Numbered from the stretch's first letter, positions 1 to 6,442 are shown. The stretch is DNA of 18,367 bases from an uncultured Pseudomonadota bacterium (GCA_902495305.1 CABUWG010000035.1:1-18367), one strand, 5' to 3'. Translations and numbers: made by a program. The notes: generated from the letters alone by a model not told the origin.

Positions 1-168
1 CGTGCTTCACTTTCGGTTTTTGCTCCAAAACCTAAGCTATTCGCAAAGGGCACCCAATTGTGCCGGACGGAAGGATGTGCTCCAAAGATTAAGAAGTTGT
101 TCGCGAAGGGCGGGTCACCGCAGTTAATTATTATTTGCCATTATTTCTTGGCGTTGGTAGTCATTTAA
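1..168 (+). other. Open frame running in from the left edge; possible gene tail or repeat-element remnant
   Basis: The first plus-strand frame is open from base 1 to a TAA at 166-168. It reads through two related blocks rich in Ala-Pro-Lys and Leu-Phe-Ala-Lys-Gly, then becomes hydrophobic where it crosses the end of the opposing membrane-protein gene. The opposite strand is also open across bases 1-123, so openness alone does not show coding. I do not recognise a family. It may be the C-terminal end of a gene that starts outside the window, or part of a dispersed repeat that happens to be open. The 45-base antiparallel overlap with the minus-strand gene argues mildly against a real gene ending at 168. 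Confidence 0.25.
21..111. repeat. Two-copy imperfect direct repeat
   Basis: A block starting tgctccaaa at 21-51 recurs at 78-111. Twenty-five of 31 aligned bases match, with a 3-base insertion in the second copy. Start-to-start spacing is 57 bases and the indel is a whole codon, so the repeat keeps frame on both strands. Read on plus, each copy gives an Ala-Pro-Lys start and a Leu-Phe-Ala-Lys-Gly end. Codon-length spacing with a codon-sized indel suggests descent from coding sequence, but no family is recognised. Confidence 0.5.
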
Positions 169-645
169 TGCATTGCGGAGGGTGTTGGCAATTTCTTTCG
201 GATCGTCTTCAAAGAAAAGAGTAGGGATTTGAATGTAATTTTTGTTAAGAGCTTTTTTTGCTTTAATTTGTTGTTTTTTATTTAGTCTTTGAAGAATGTT
301 ATTAGCGTTTGTAATTTTGATTTCAATTTTCGTATGTTTTTTATCATTTATGAGTTCAATGTTTTTGATTTCAGAATAAGAGATGAAGCCGTAGCCAAAG
401 AATTTTTCAATAATCCCCTGAGGTGTTGCAATTAATAGCGGTTCTTTTCTGTTTCCTAACTGAAACATTTTTATACATAAATATAAAGTGGATAAAAATA
501 TAGTGGTAAAAAGAACAGCTGATATAATATCTTTGTTTGACGTTACATAGTGGATAGAAAGAAAGCCTGTGCATAGGGCAGAAAAAGCAGCGAGACGAAT
601 TACTTCTAGGAAACGCTTTTTATTGATTTTGAATTCATAGTTCAT
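124..645 (-). CDS. Small membrane protein with two helices and a PH-like cytoplasmic part (STM3941-like)
   Basis: The product is 173 residues. Two hydrophobic segments at about residues 15-33 and 40-58 form a hairpin. A soluble region then starts with a Pro-Leu-Leu-Ile strand near residue 69 and a Gly-Phe-Ile-Ser-Tyr-Ser-Glu-Ile motif near 86-93. It ends with an Ile-Pro-Thr strand and a Lys-Glu-Ile-Ala-Asn-Thr-Leu helix. This layout resembles the STM3941-type family of uncharacterised bacterial inner-membrane proteins with a PH-like fold; that match is from memory. The start ATG at 643-645 has a good AAGGAAAG ribosome site just upstream. The gene lies 38 bases after ftsK on the same strand, so it is probably its last operon partner. 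No terminator is visible after it. The function is unknown, and the link to FtsK may be positional only. Confidence 0.75.
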   Translation of the reverse strand: MNYEFKINKKRFLEVIRLAAFSALCTGFLSIHYVTSNKDIISAVLFTTIFLSTLYLCIKMFQLGNRKEPLLIATPQGIIEKFFGYGFISYSEIKNIELINDKKHTKIEIKITNANNILQRLNKKQQIKAKKALNKNYIQIPTLFFEDDPKEIANTLRNALNDYQRQEIMANNN

Positions 646-683
646 TGGCTTTCCTTAAGCAATGTTTTTTTTATGAAATCGCT

Positions 684-2963
684 TTATCCTTCCAGAATTT
701 CACGTTTGCCGGCATGGTCGGGAGCGCTGATAATGCCGTCTTCTTCCATGCGTTCAATCAGGGTTGCCGCTTTGTTATATCCAATGCGTAAGCGGCGTTG
801 GACATAGCTGATGGAGGTTTTTTTATCATTTTTGACGATGGCAACGGCCTGAGCATACAAATCGTCTTCTCCGCCGCCGGTGCCTCCGCCGAAACTGCCT
901 TTGTCAAAAACGGCGCCGCTGTCTTTCTCGTTCAGCTGCCCTTCGGTTACGCCTTCAACATACTCCGGCGCTTTTTGCGATTTCAGGAATTCGACAATGC
1001 TTTCAATTTCGCTGTCTTTGACGAATCCGGCATGAACACGCAACGGGCGTTGTCCGGCCGGCATATACAGCATATCGCCCATGCCGAGCAATTGTTCGGC
1101 GCCTTGCTCGCCCAAAATAGTACGGCTGTCGATTTTGGATGTGACCTGAAAACTGATACGGGTCGGGAAGTTGGCTTTGATTGTACCGGTGATGACGTCA
1201 ACAGACGGGCGCTGGGTGGACATAATCAGGTGCAATCCCGCGGCACGGGCCATCTGAGCCAGCCGCTGGATGGCCGCTTCGACTTCTTTGCCGGCAACAA
1301 GCATGAGGTCGGCCATTTCATCAACGATAATGACGATGTAAGGCAGCGGCGTTAAATCCAGATCCTGTTCTTCATAAATCGGCGCGCCGGTTTCGGCATC
1401 AAATCCGGTCTGAATGGTGCGTTTTATTTTTTGTCCGCTGGCTTTGAGCTCGCGCAGTTTCTGATTATAGCCGGAAATATTGCGGACATTGAGCTGAGCC
1501 ATGGCACGATAGCGGTCTTCCATTTCTTTAACCGCCCATTTTAAGCCGATAACCGCTTTGGCGGGATCGGTAATTACCGGCGTTAACAAATGTGGAATGC
1601 CGTTATACAATGAAAATTCAAGCATTTTCGGGTCAATCATGATGAGTTTGCATTCATCGGGACGCATTTTGTACAACAGCGACAGAATCATGGTGTTGAC
1701 ACCGACGGATTTACCTGAACCGGTCGTACCGGCAACCAGCAGGTGCGGCATTTTGGCAAGGTCGGCATAGATGTTTTTGCCGCCGATGTCTTTGCCGAGC
1801 GTAACGGTCAGTGCACCTTTGCTACTTTGGAATTCGTCACTGTCGAGCAGCTCACGCAGATAAACGATTTCACGGGTCGGGTTCGGCATTTCAATACCAA
1901 TGGTGTTGCTGCCCGGGACAACGGCAATGCGGACGGAAACGGCGCTCATTGACCTTGCAATGTCATCTGCCAGACTGATAACGCGGGCAGTTTTTGTGCC
2001 GGGGGCCGGTTCAAGTTCATAAAGCGTGACAACCGGTCCGGGGCGGATTTTGACGATTTTGCCGTTAATGCCGAATTCCTGCAGGACGTTTTCCAAATCA
2101 AGTGCGATTTTATCCAGCTCCTTCTGGCTGACGGTATGGGTGTTTTTCTCCTTGGGTTTGGACAAGATATCCATGCTCGGATATTGATAATTGTCACCGG
2201 CAGGTTCCGGCGTATAGGGTTTGGACTTTTCAAATCCCGGCTCTTTTTTCTCTTCTTTGGCAGCTTTTTCCTTCCTGCGGCGCGGGGATTTTTCTTTTTC
2301 CGGTCCGGTCAGATTTTCCGTACGGTATTGCGGGGCAAAACTGAAGATATAACGGAAGGCGGCAGCCGTCCATAAAGCGGCGGTTTTAATCCAGCCGGCA
2401 ATGCGGTGGCCGAGGGCAAACCAGTTGCGATAGGTGATTCCGGCGGCAAAGTTAAAGAAGAATATTGAAAACAGCAATAGTACCGTGCCGAAAATCCAAT
2501 CGGCGTAGCCATAGACATAAAACTTTTTGAACAAGGTCAGCGTATGTCCGGCAAACAAACTGCCAACCGTGCCGCCGAGCCGGAAAGTTCCGGTAACGTC
2601 GGGCAACAGGCTCAAAAACATGGAGAAAGTTAAAATACCGAAGATAAAAGACAAAGAACGGTAAATCGCAAATTCCAGCTTTTTCAATCGTATCAGGCCA
2701 AATCCCCAGAAGAGGGCGGCGCATAAAAACGGAAAAAGCGCAATGCCGAAATAATTGAAGATAAAAGCCGCCGTATCTGCACCGCCGCGGCCGAAAAAGT
2801 TTTTGACCGGTGCGGCGGAGGCCAGCAGAAAAGAATTGTCGTCAATATGATAAAAGGCGCAGCTCAGCAAGGCGTACAGCGGAAGCAGAATCAACAGGGC
2901 GCCCCAGAAACGCCAGAGGGTTTTGACGATAAAACTTTTTTCTTTTTTCTTTTTCTTGGCCAT
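684..2963 (-). CDS. ftsK: DNA translocase FtsK
   Basis: The 759-residue product is a septum-anchored ATPase that pumps chromosome ends across the division plane and helps resolve dimers at dif. The N-terminal part has a Lys-rich start and about four membrane helices (roughly 18-38, 65-88, 104-121, 156-176). A charged Lys/Glu/Pro linker covers about 215-280; it is shorter than in E. coli FtsK, giving the SpoIIIE-like length common in Alphaproteobacteria. The motor follows, with Walker A GTTGSGKS at 412-419 and Walker B IIVDE at 545-549. After a Gly-rich linker at about 690-700, the C-terminal winged-helix gamma domain (700-759) carries the family pattern that binds polar KOPS sites and XerD. 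The start ATG lies 61 bases after the HIT gene on the same strand and has only a weak ribosome site, so coupling to upstream translation is plausible. The gene looks intact. Confidence 0.97.
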   Translation of the reverse strand: MAKKKKKEKSFIVKTLWRFWGALLILLPLYALLSCAFYHIDDNSFLLASAAPVKNFFGRGGADTAAFIFNYFGIALFPFLCAALFWGFGLIRLKKLEFAIYRSLSFIFGILTFSMFLSLLPDVTGTFRLGGTVGSLFAGHTLTLFKKFYVYGYADWIFGTVLLLFSIFFFNFAAGITYRNWFALGHRIAGWIKTAALWTAAAFRYIFSFAPQYRTENLTGPEKEKSPRRRKEKAAKEEKKEPGFEKSKPYTPEPAGDNYQYPSMDILSKPKEKNTHTVSQKELDKIALDLENVLQEFGINGKIVKIRPGPVVTLYELEPAPGTKTARVISLADDIARSMSAVSVRIAVVPGSNTIGIEMPNPTREIVYLRELLDSDEFQSSKGALTVTLGKDIGGKNIYADLAKMPHLLVAGTTGSGKSVGVNTMILSLLYKMRPDECKLIMIDPKMLEFSLYNGIPHLLTPVITDPAKAVIGLKWAVKEMEDRYRAMAQLNVRNISGYNQKLRELKASGQKIKRTIQTGFDAETGAPIYEEQDLDLTPLPYIVIIVDEMADLMLVAGKEVEAAIQRLAQMARAAGLHLIMSTQRPSVDVITGTIKANFPTRISFQVTSKIDSRTILGEQGAEQLLGMGDMLYMPAGQRPLRVHAGFVKDSEIESIVEFLKSQKAPEYVEGVTEGQLNEKDSGAVFDKGSFGGGTGGGEDDLYAQAVAIVKNDKKTSISYVQRRLRIGYNKAATLIERMEEDGIISAPDHAGKREILEG

Positions 2964-3024
2964 GGTCAGATATCCGTTTTCTTTGTTTTGACCGGATTAT
3001 ATGCCGGAAATCCTCAAAGAATCC

Positions 3025-3453
3025 TTAATTTTGGCAATAAATTTCAGCCGTTTTTTCTTTCTCTATTGCGGCTTTGATTTTATTGATTGTTTGTTGTTTT
3101 TCTGCCGGCGCGTAAGGTTCCGAATGGTTGTTCCAGACCGTGGTCGGCCAGTCGGGGTCACCGTCTTTGCGGCAGAGGATGTGAATATGCAGCTGCGGCG
3201 TTTTGTTGCCGATCATGGCGACATTTGTCTGGTCATGCGGAAAAAGTTCGGCCATAACCTTTTCGCAAAGTGCCATTTCGCGCATCAGCTGCAGACGGTC
3301 TTCCATGCTCAGAAAAGTCATGTTCTTGACGTGTTCACGTTTCGGAACCAAGAAAATCCACGGGTAAAAACGATTGTCTTCAAACAAAACGGTGCAGAGT
3401 TTCAGGTCGGTGATGCGGTCTTTTTTGGCAAGTCCGGGGACGAGTTCAAACAT
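3025..3453 (-). CDS. HIT-family nucleotide hydrolase
   Basis: The 142-residue product is a histidine-triad protein, probably a hydrolase or transferase acting on dinucleoside polyphosphates or nucleotidyl conjugates. The core has a Pro-Lys-Arg-Glu-His stretch near 38-42 and the active-site run Gln-Leu-His-Ile-His-Ile-Leu at about 87-93. His89 and His91 are present, but the third His of the classical H-x-H-x-H is Leu93. Proteobacterial members with the pattern HVHVIAR followed by a Trp-Pro motif share this change, and the Asp-Trp-Pro here (100-103) fits that subgroup, so the enzyme is probably active. The ATG at 3451-3453 has a strong AAGGAG ribosome site eight bases upstream. It heads the leftward group with ftsK and runs divergent from fabD. 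The substrate cannot be read from the sequence. Confidence 0.9.
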   Translation of the reverse strand: MFELVPGLAKKDRITDLKLCTVLFEDNRFYPWIFLVPKREHVKNMTFLSMEDRLQLMREMALCEKVMAELFPHDQTNVAMIGNKTPQLHIHILCRKDGDPDWPTTVWNNHSEPYAPAEKQQTINKIKAAIEKEKTAEIYCQN

Positions 3454-3556
3454 GGCGTGCGCTCCTTTGCGGTAGTATAAAATGGGTTTTTGTCTTGACT
3501 TTATGACAATAATCGATAAACCTTAACGCGATATTAATAAGAATAAAGAGGTTTTA
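3454..3556. promoter_or_regulatory. Divergent spacer between the HIT gene and fabD
   Basis: This 103-base AT-rich spacer must hold the start signals for both the leftward HIT-ftsK group and the rightward fabD-fabG pair. On minus, TATACT (rc of 3474-3479) is a good -10 candidate for the HIT gene, but no matching -35 sits 16-18 bases away. On plus, TTGACT at 3495-3500 is a good -35, but the best spaced -10 (taaacc, 3517-3522) is poor. The fabD ribosome site aaagagg lies at 3545-3551. Its role as a shared promoter region is inferred from gene orientation more than from motifs. Confidence 0.4.
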
Positions 3557-4501
3557 ATGAAATATGCTTTTGTATTCCCGGGTCAGGGCTCGCAATTTGT
3601 GGGCATGGGCAAGGAATTGGCAGAAAATTTTAAGTCGGCTAAAGAGGTCTTTCAAGAAGTTAACGACGCTCTTTCGCAAGATTTGTTTAAGATTATGTCG
3701 GAAGGGCCGGAAAGCGAATTGACGCTGACGACTAATGCCCAGCCGGCTTTGATGGCTCATTCAATGGCGGTTGTCAAAGTGTTGGAAAAAGAGTTTGGCG
3801 TTTTGCTCAAAGACAAGGCCAGCTTTGTGGCCGGACATTCCCTCGGCGAGTATTCCGCGGCTTGTGCGGCCGGCGTTTTCTCTCTGGCTGATACGGCCAG
3901 ACTGCTCAGAACCCGCGGCGACGCCATGCAAAAAGCCGTGCCTGTCGGCGTGGGCGGTATGGCGGCCGTTATCGGCGTGTCTTTCAAAGACGTTGTGGCT
4001 TTGGCAGAGGCTTGTTCCGAAGGCGGATATACCTGTGTGGCGGCCAATGACAATGCCGATGGTCAGGTCGTTTTGAGCGGACATATTCAGGCGATTGAAA
4101 AAGCCGTTGAAATTGCGCCGGATTTTGGTGCCAAAAGATGTATCAAGCTGCCGGTCAGCGCACCTTTTCACAGTCCTTTGATGGCGCCGGCCGCGGAAGT
4201 CATGGCCAAGGCTCTGGCCGAGGTTGAGGCGCACCAGCCGCAGATTCCGCTGATTGCCAATGTATTGGCCGAGGCCGTAACGGACGAAAAAGAAATCGTA
4301 AAGCATTTGGTTGAGCAGGTTACCGGTTCCGTCCGTTGGCGTGAAACCGTTATTTATATGAAAGAACAGGGTGTTACCAATGCCGTTGAGCTGGGCGCCG
4401 GTAAAGTGCTTTCGGGAATTATTAAGAGAAGCGATAAAGAAATTTGTACCGTATCAGCCGGTTCGCCTGCTGAAATCGAAGAACTCGCAAAAAGTTTTTA
4501 A
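3557..4501 (+). CDS. fabD: Malonyl-CoA:ACP transacylase FabD
   Basis: The 314-residue enzyme moves malonate from CoA to acyl carrier protein, supplying the chain-extending unit for fatty-acid synthesis in the cytosol. The N-terminal FPGQGSQ motif is at residues 7-13. The nucleophile is Ser95 in GHSLGE (93-98), Arg120 matches the carboxylate-binding Arg, and His205 in the Ala-Pro-Phe-His-Ser stretch completes the dyad. The Asn/Asp-rich Gly-Gln-Val-Val-Leu-Ser-Gly strand near 164-175 and the C-terminal Gly-Ala-Gly-Lys-Val-Leu motif are also in place. The length is normal for the family. The ATG at 3557 has a clear aaagagg site upstream. The gene lies 24 bases before fabG and is surely cotranscribed with it. 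Confidence 0.97.
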   Translation: MKYAFVFPGQGSQFVGMGKELAENFKSAKEVFQEVNDALSQDLFKIMSEGPESELTLTTNAQPALMAHSMAVVKVLEKEFGVLLKDKASFVAGHSLGEYSAACAAGVFSLADTARLLRTRGDAMQKAVPVGVGGMAAVIGVSFKDVVALAEACSEGGYTCVAANDNADGQVVLSGHIQAIEKAVEIAPDFGAKRCIKLPVSAPFHSPLMAPAAEVMAKALAEVEAHQPQIPLIANVLAEAVTDEKEIVKHLVEQVTGSVRWRETVIYMKEQGVTNAVELGAGKVLSGIIKRSDKEICTVSAGSPAEIEELAKSF

Positions 4502-4525
4502 CTCATTACACTATGGAGAAAATAT

Positions 4526-5263
4526 ATGTTTAGATTAGATGGAAAAGTTGCTCTGATTACCGGTGCCGCCGGTGGTCTGGGTGATAAAATCGCCCGCACG
4601 TTGCATGCTCAGGGGGCAACGCTGGCTTTGACCGATATGCGTGAAGAGCCGATGCTCAAGCTGAAAGAGGAGCTTGGTTCCAATGTTGAAGTTTTTACCG
4701 CCAACCTGACCAATCCGGAAGATGTTAAGTCTTTGGTTGAAAAAGTTGAAGAAAAACTCGGACGCATTGACATTTTGGTAAACAATGCCGGTTTGACACG
4801 CGACAATCTCTTTATCAGAATGAGTGACGAAGACTGGCAGCTGGTTTTGGATGTTAATCTTTCTGCCGGTTTCAAATTGGCAAAAGCAGCTGTTCGCGGC
4901 ATGATGAAGCGCCGTTTTGGCCGCATTATCGGTATTGCCTCGGTTGTGGGTGTTACCGGAAACGCAGGACAGGCTAACTATTCTGCTTCCAAGGCCGGGA
5001 TGATTGCCATGAACAAATGTCTGGCTCAGGAAGTCGGTTCCCGCGGCATTACCGTAAACTCAATTGCTCCGGGCTTTATCCGTACGCCGATGACCGATGT
5101 TTTGCCTGATGACGTTAAGAAAGCCCTGTTGGCAAAAATTCCGGAAGGCAAGCTCGGCGAAGCCCAAGATATTGCGAATGTTGTTGCATTTTTGGCATCT
5201 GATGAAGCGCAATATATTACGGGACAGACTATTAATATCAATGGCGGTATGGCCATGATTTAG
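4526..5263 (+). CDS. fabG: 3-oxoacyl-ACP reductase FabG
   Basis: The 245-residue short-chain dehydrogenase reduces 3-oxoacyl-ACP with NADPH in the fatty-acid elongation cycle. The Rossmann motif TGAAGGLG is at 12-19 and NNAG at 86-89. The catalytic set is Asn111, Ser139, Tyr152 and Lys156 (in YSASK). The C-terminal Gly-Gln-Thr-Ile-Asn-Ile-Asn-Gly-Gly strand is typical of FabG. Being next to fabD separates it from the many other short-chain dehydrogenases. A ggaga ribosome site lies about seven bases before the ATG. In many proteobacteria acpP and fabF follow directly. Here the gene is followed by a strong hairpin and the hairpin-rich spacer, so those genes must lie elsewhere. Confidence 0.96.
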   Translation: MFRLDGKVALITGAAGGLGDKIARTLHAQGATLALTDMREEPMLKLKEELGSNVEVFTANLTNPEDVKSLVEKVEEKLGRIDILVNNAGLTRDNLFIRMSDEDWQLVLDVNLSAGFKLAKAAVRGMMKRRFGRIIGIASVVGVTGNAGQANYSASKAGMIAMNKCLAQEVGSRGITVNSIAPGFIRTPMTDVLPDDVKKALLAKIPEGKLGEAQDIANVVAFLASDEAQYITGQTININGGMAMI

Positions 5264-5286
5264 TTTTCAGCCGTCCTGTTGATTAC

Positions 5287-5303
5287 TAATACATAAAAAA
5301 CTC
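5287..5303 (+). repeat. 17-base direct repeat, copy 1
   Basis: taatacataaaaaactc occurs here and again at 5641-5657, in each case forming the left shoulder of a terminator hairpin. A shorter relative, actaataca, lies at 5405-5413. The shared part reaches beyond the A-run into eight bases of plain sequence, so it is more than two A-rich stretches. Confidence 0.55.
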
Positions 5304-5357
5304 TTAAAGCTAAGTCATGTATGTCTCTATACACTCCTGTCGCTTTAAGAGTTTTTT
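5295..5357. terminator. Hairpin terminator after fabG, with a 31-base structured loop
   Basis: aaaaaactcttaaagc at 5295-5310 pairs perfectly with 5342-5357, giving 16 base pairs ending in a T-run. The A-run on the left and T-run on the right would let it stop transcription from either strand. The 31-base loop is long for an intrinsic terminator and can itself fold (tgtat with ataca around gtctct), giving a two-tier structure. It most likely ends the fabD-fabG transcript. Confidence 0.75.
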
Positions 5358-5394
5358 CTTATTATTAATCTAACATGCCGGCTGAAAACAGGCA

Positions 5395-5460
5395 CCTAAG
5401 GTCGACTAATACAGATTTCGCGGGCTGGAGAAATGCTCATGTACCTCTATGTACCTTAGG
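5395..5460. repeat. Imperfect palindromic element with a gtac/gtac core
   Basis: cctaaggt at 5395-5402 pairs with accttagg at 5453-5460. Within the loop, gtac at 5441-5444 and 5451-5454 frames a six-base ctctat. The core tcatgtacctctat resembles the loop of the fabG terminator (tcatgta, then ctctat, at 5315-5329), so the two structures may be related. From memory, similar sequence recurs in spacers of related gut alphaproteobacterial genomes; I could not check this. Confidence 0.4.
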
Positions 5461-5527
5461 CATCTAAGCGCGCTGCGGTTGCTCACGCTTCCCTTGCTTG
5501 CCAAGATGTTCTAAAGAGCTTGCAGAC

Positions 5528-5555
5528 AAAAACAACCGGAGTAACGGTTGTTTTT
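5528..5555. terminator. Compact intrinsic terminator
   Basis: aaaaacaaccg at 5528-5538 pairs perfectly with cggttgttttt at 5545-5555 around a six-base loop (gagtaa). Eleven pairs with a GC-containing upper stem and a T-run make a textbook hairpin that works on both strands. No gene ends just before it on either strand, so it implies a short non-coding transcript or serves as a second-line stop. Confidence 0.75.
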
Positions 5556-5640
5556 ACTTAGCGCTTGCTATCTCCGCCCTAGAATCTTATTATTCGGCTC
5601 ATTCTCCGCGTTTTTATAAAAAACGTGCTCTGTGGTCACT

Positions 5641-5657
5641 TAATACATAAAAAACTC
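5641..5657 (+). repeat. 17-base direct repeat, copy 2
   Basis: This is identical to 5287-5303 and overlaps the left arm of the grpE-side terminator. Its position at a second hairpin 354 bases away suggests that terminator shoulders here were copied, or that the pair marks the ends of an inserted segment. Confidence 0.55.
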
Positions 5658-5680
5658 CGGAAAATGTTTCCGGAGTTTTT
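5650..5680. terminator. Bidirectional terminator serving grpE
   Basis: aaaaactccggaaa at 5650-5663 pairs perfectly with 5667-5680 around a three-base loop, giving 14 pairs with T-runs on both strands. It lies 20 bases beyond the grpE stop codon, the expected place for the end of the leftward grpE transcript, and would also block any rightward readthrough from fabG. Confidence 0.85.
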
Positions 5681-5700
5681 GTGGTTATGGTTTCAGATTA

Positions 5701-6300
5701 TTATTTTCCGCCTTTGGTAACAACGACCATGGCTTCACGCAAGATACGGTCGTTAATCATATAGCCGGTTTGGAGTTCTGCGATAATTGTTCCAGCCGGT
5801 TTTTCTTTATCTTCAACTTCCTGAATAACCCGCTGGTAATTGGGGTCAAAGATTTTTCCCATGCTGTCAACTTTCTGAACGCCGAATTTGTTAAAGACTT
5901 TCATCAATTCGGCTTCTGTCAGTTCAACGCCTTTCAGCAGATTTTTGGCTTCTTCGCATTTGGCTTTTTCTGCTTCGGGCAATGCTTCGATTGCGCGATG
6001 AAGATTATCGGCAACGCTTAACAGGTCTTTGGCAAAAGAGGAAATGGCATATTTGGTGTTTTTTTCAATTTCCTGAGTGCAGCGTTTTTTGGTATTTTCG
6101 GCGTCGGCATAGGCTCTTAAAAACTCATTTTTCAATGCAAGATTTTCAGCTTTTAATTTTTCAATTTCCTGACTGAAATCAATGGCTTCTTCTGTGTTTT
6201 CCGCAGCCTGTTCTTCCGTGTTTTCCAATGTGTCAATATCGTCTTCGGGGGCTTGGTTTTCCTCAGGATTCCGGTTATCAACTATTTTTTCTTTTTTCAT
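5701..6300 (-). CDS. grpE: Nucleotide exchange factor GrpE
   Basis: The 199-residue co-chaperone drives ADP release from DnaK in the cytosolic folding cycle. An acidic, disordered Glu-rich N-terminus (about 1-40) leads into a long dimerising helix with the family pattern Arg-Ala-x-Ala-Asp-x-Glu-Asn-x-x-Lys-Arg near 64-75. The C-terminal beta domain carries the GrpE signature (Gly-Thr-Ile-Ile-Ala-Glu-Leu-Gln-Thr-Gly-Tyr). The frame is open 24 codons further upstream, but the ATG at 6298-6300 is chosen because an AGAGGA ribosome site precedes it and the protein then has a normal GrpE start; the extra residues are hydrophobic and atypical. In many Alphaproteobacteria hrcA sits beside grpE; here it does not. 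I see no convincing heat-shock promoter. Confidence 0.96.
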   Translation of the reverse strand: MKKEKIVDNRNPEENQAPEDDIDTLENTEEQAAENTEEAIDFSQEIEKLKAENLALKNEFLRAYADAENTKKRCTQEIEKNTKYAISSFAKDLLSVADNLHRAIEALPEAEKAKCEEAKNLLKGVELTEAELMKVFNKFGVQKVDSMGKIFDPNYQRVIQEVEDKEKPAGTIIAELQTGYMINDRILREAMVVVTKGGK

Positions 6301-6442
6301 CTTTTCCTCTTTAAAATTTAGGATATTGATTGTATATATAAGATATTTAGTAATTATTGGCAGACAAGTCAATAGCAGAAGTCTTTTATTGAAGAAAATA
6401 TATAAGAAGCTGTGTTGTCTTGCCGGGTTGAAAGAGTAAAAA
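6301..6442. promoter_or_regulatory. Divergent AT-rich spacer for grpE and the glgA-like gene
   Basis: This spacer must carry start signals in both directions. On plus, TTGATT at 6326-6331 with AGTAAT at 6349-6354 (17-base gap) is a fair sigma-70 candidate for the glgA-rph group. On minus, TTGACT (rc of 6367-6372) with TAAATA (rc of 6344-6349, 17-base gap) is a fair candidate for grpE. The -10 elements are imperfect, and the two candidates overlap head to head, so they could interfere with each other. Confidence 0.35.

Larger units (their letters stand above)
5263..5389. repeat. 11-base inverted repeat flanking the fabG terminator hairpin
   Basis: gttttcagccg at 5263-5273 has a perfect reverse complement at 5379-5389. 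The two arms enclose the 16-base-pair hairpin at 5295-5357. The left arm begins on the last base of the fabG stop codon. The result is a nested double inverted repeat of 127 bases. It could be an extended RNA stem or the ends of a small non-autonomous insertion. I see no clear target-site duplication, so the insertion reading is weak. Confidence 0.45.
5264..5700. other. 437-base gene-free, hairpin-rich spacer between convergent fabG and grpE
   Basis: I find no convincing protein gene and no tRNA or rRNA here. The spacer holds hairpins at 5295-5357, 5395-5460, 5528-5555 and 5650-5680, a weak AT-rich one at 5607-5627, an 11-base inverted repeat around the first hairpin, and a 17-base direct repeat beside the first and last terminators. 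Two neighbouring convergent genes need only one bidirectional terminator. Three terminator-like structures plus structured sequence between them suggest either a small RNA unit or accumulated repeat elements. Confidence 0.6.

Noticed and set aside
3289..3310. Loss of HIT activity because the third His of the triad is Leu
   Set aside because: The position is also non-His in a recognised proteobacterial subgroup with the same following Asp-Trp-Pro motif, so I treat it as a subgroup feature rather than inactivation.
3454..3556. A defined fabD promoter built on TTGACT at 3495
   Set aside because: No acceptable -10 lies 16-18 bases downstream, so I list the spacer only as a likely promoter region.
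5375..5467. A 30-codon plus-strand frame starting at ATG 5375
   Set aside because: It has no ribosome site and runs through the palindromic element, so its sequence is explained by the repeat.
5468..5647. A 60-codon open stretch in the same frame as the 30-codon frame, after its stop
   Set aside because: It lacks a good start and contains a perfect terminator hairpin (5528-5555). A frame of this length can occur by chance. It is worth comparing with relatives only if the spacer proves to be a decayed gene.
5264..5700. A tRNA gene in the spacer
   Set aside because: I found no T-loop consensus or matching acceptor stem; the stems present are terminator-like or palindromic.
6301..6372. A 24-codon upstream extension of grpE
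   Set aside because: The extra residues are hydrophobic and unlike any GrpE N-terminus, and a good ribosome site directly precedes the ATG at 6298-6300.
6301..6442. A heat-shock (sigma-32) promoter or CIRCE operator for grpE
   Set aside because: I searched by eye for the CTTG...CCCCAT pattern and for the 9-base CIRCE inverted repeat and found neither.
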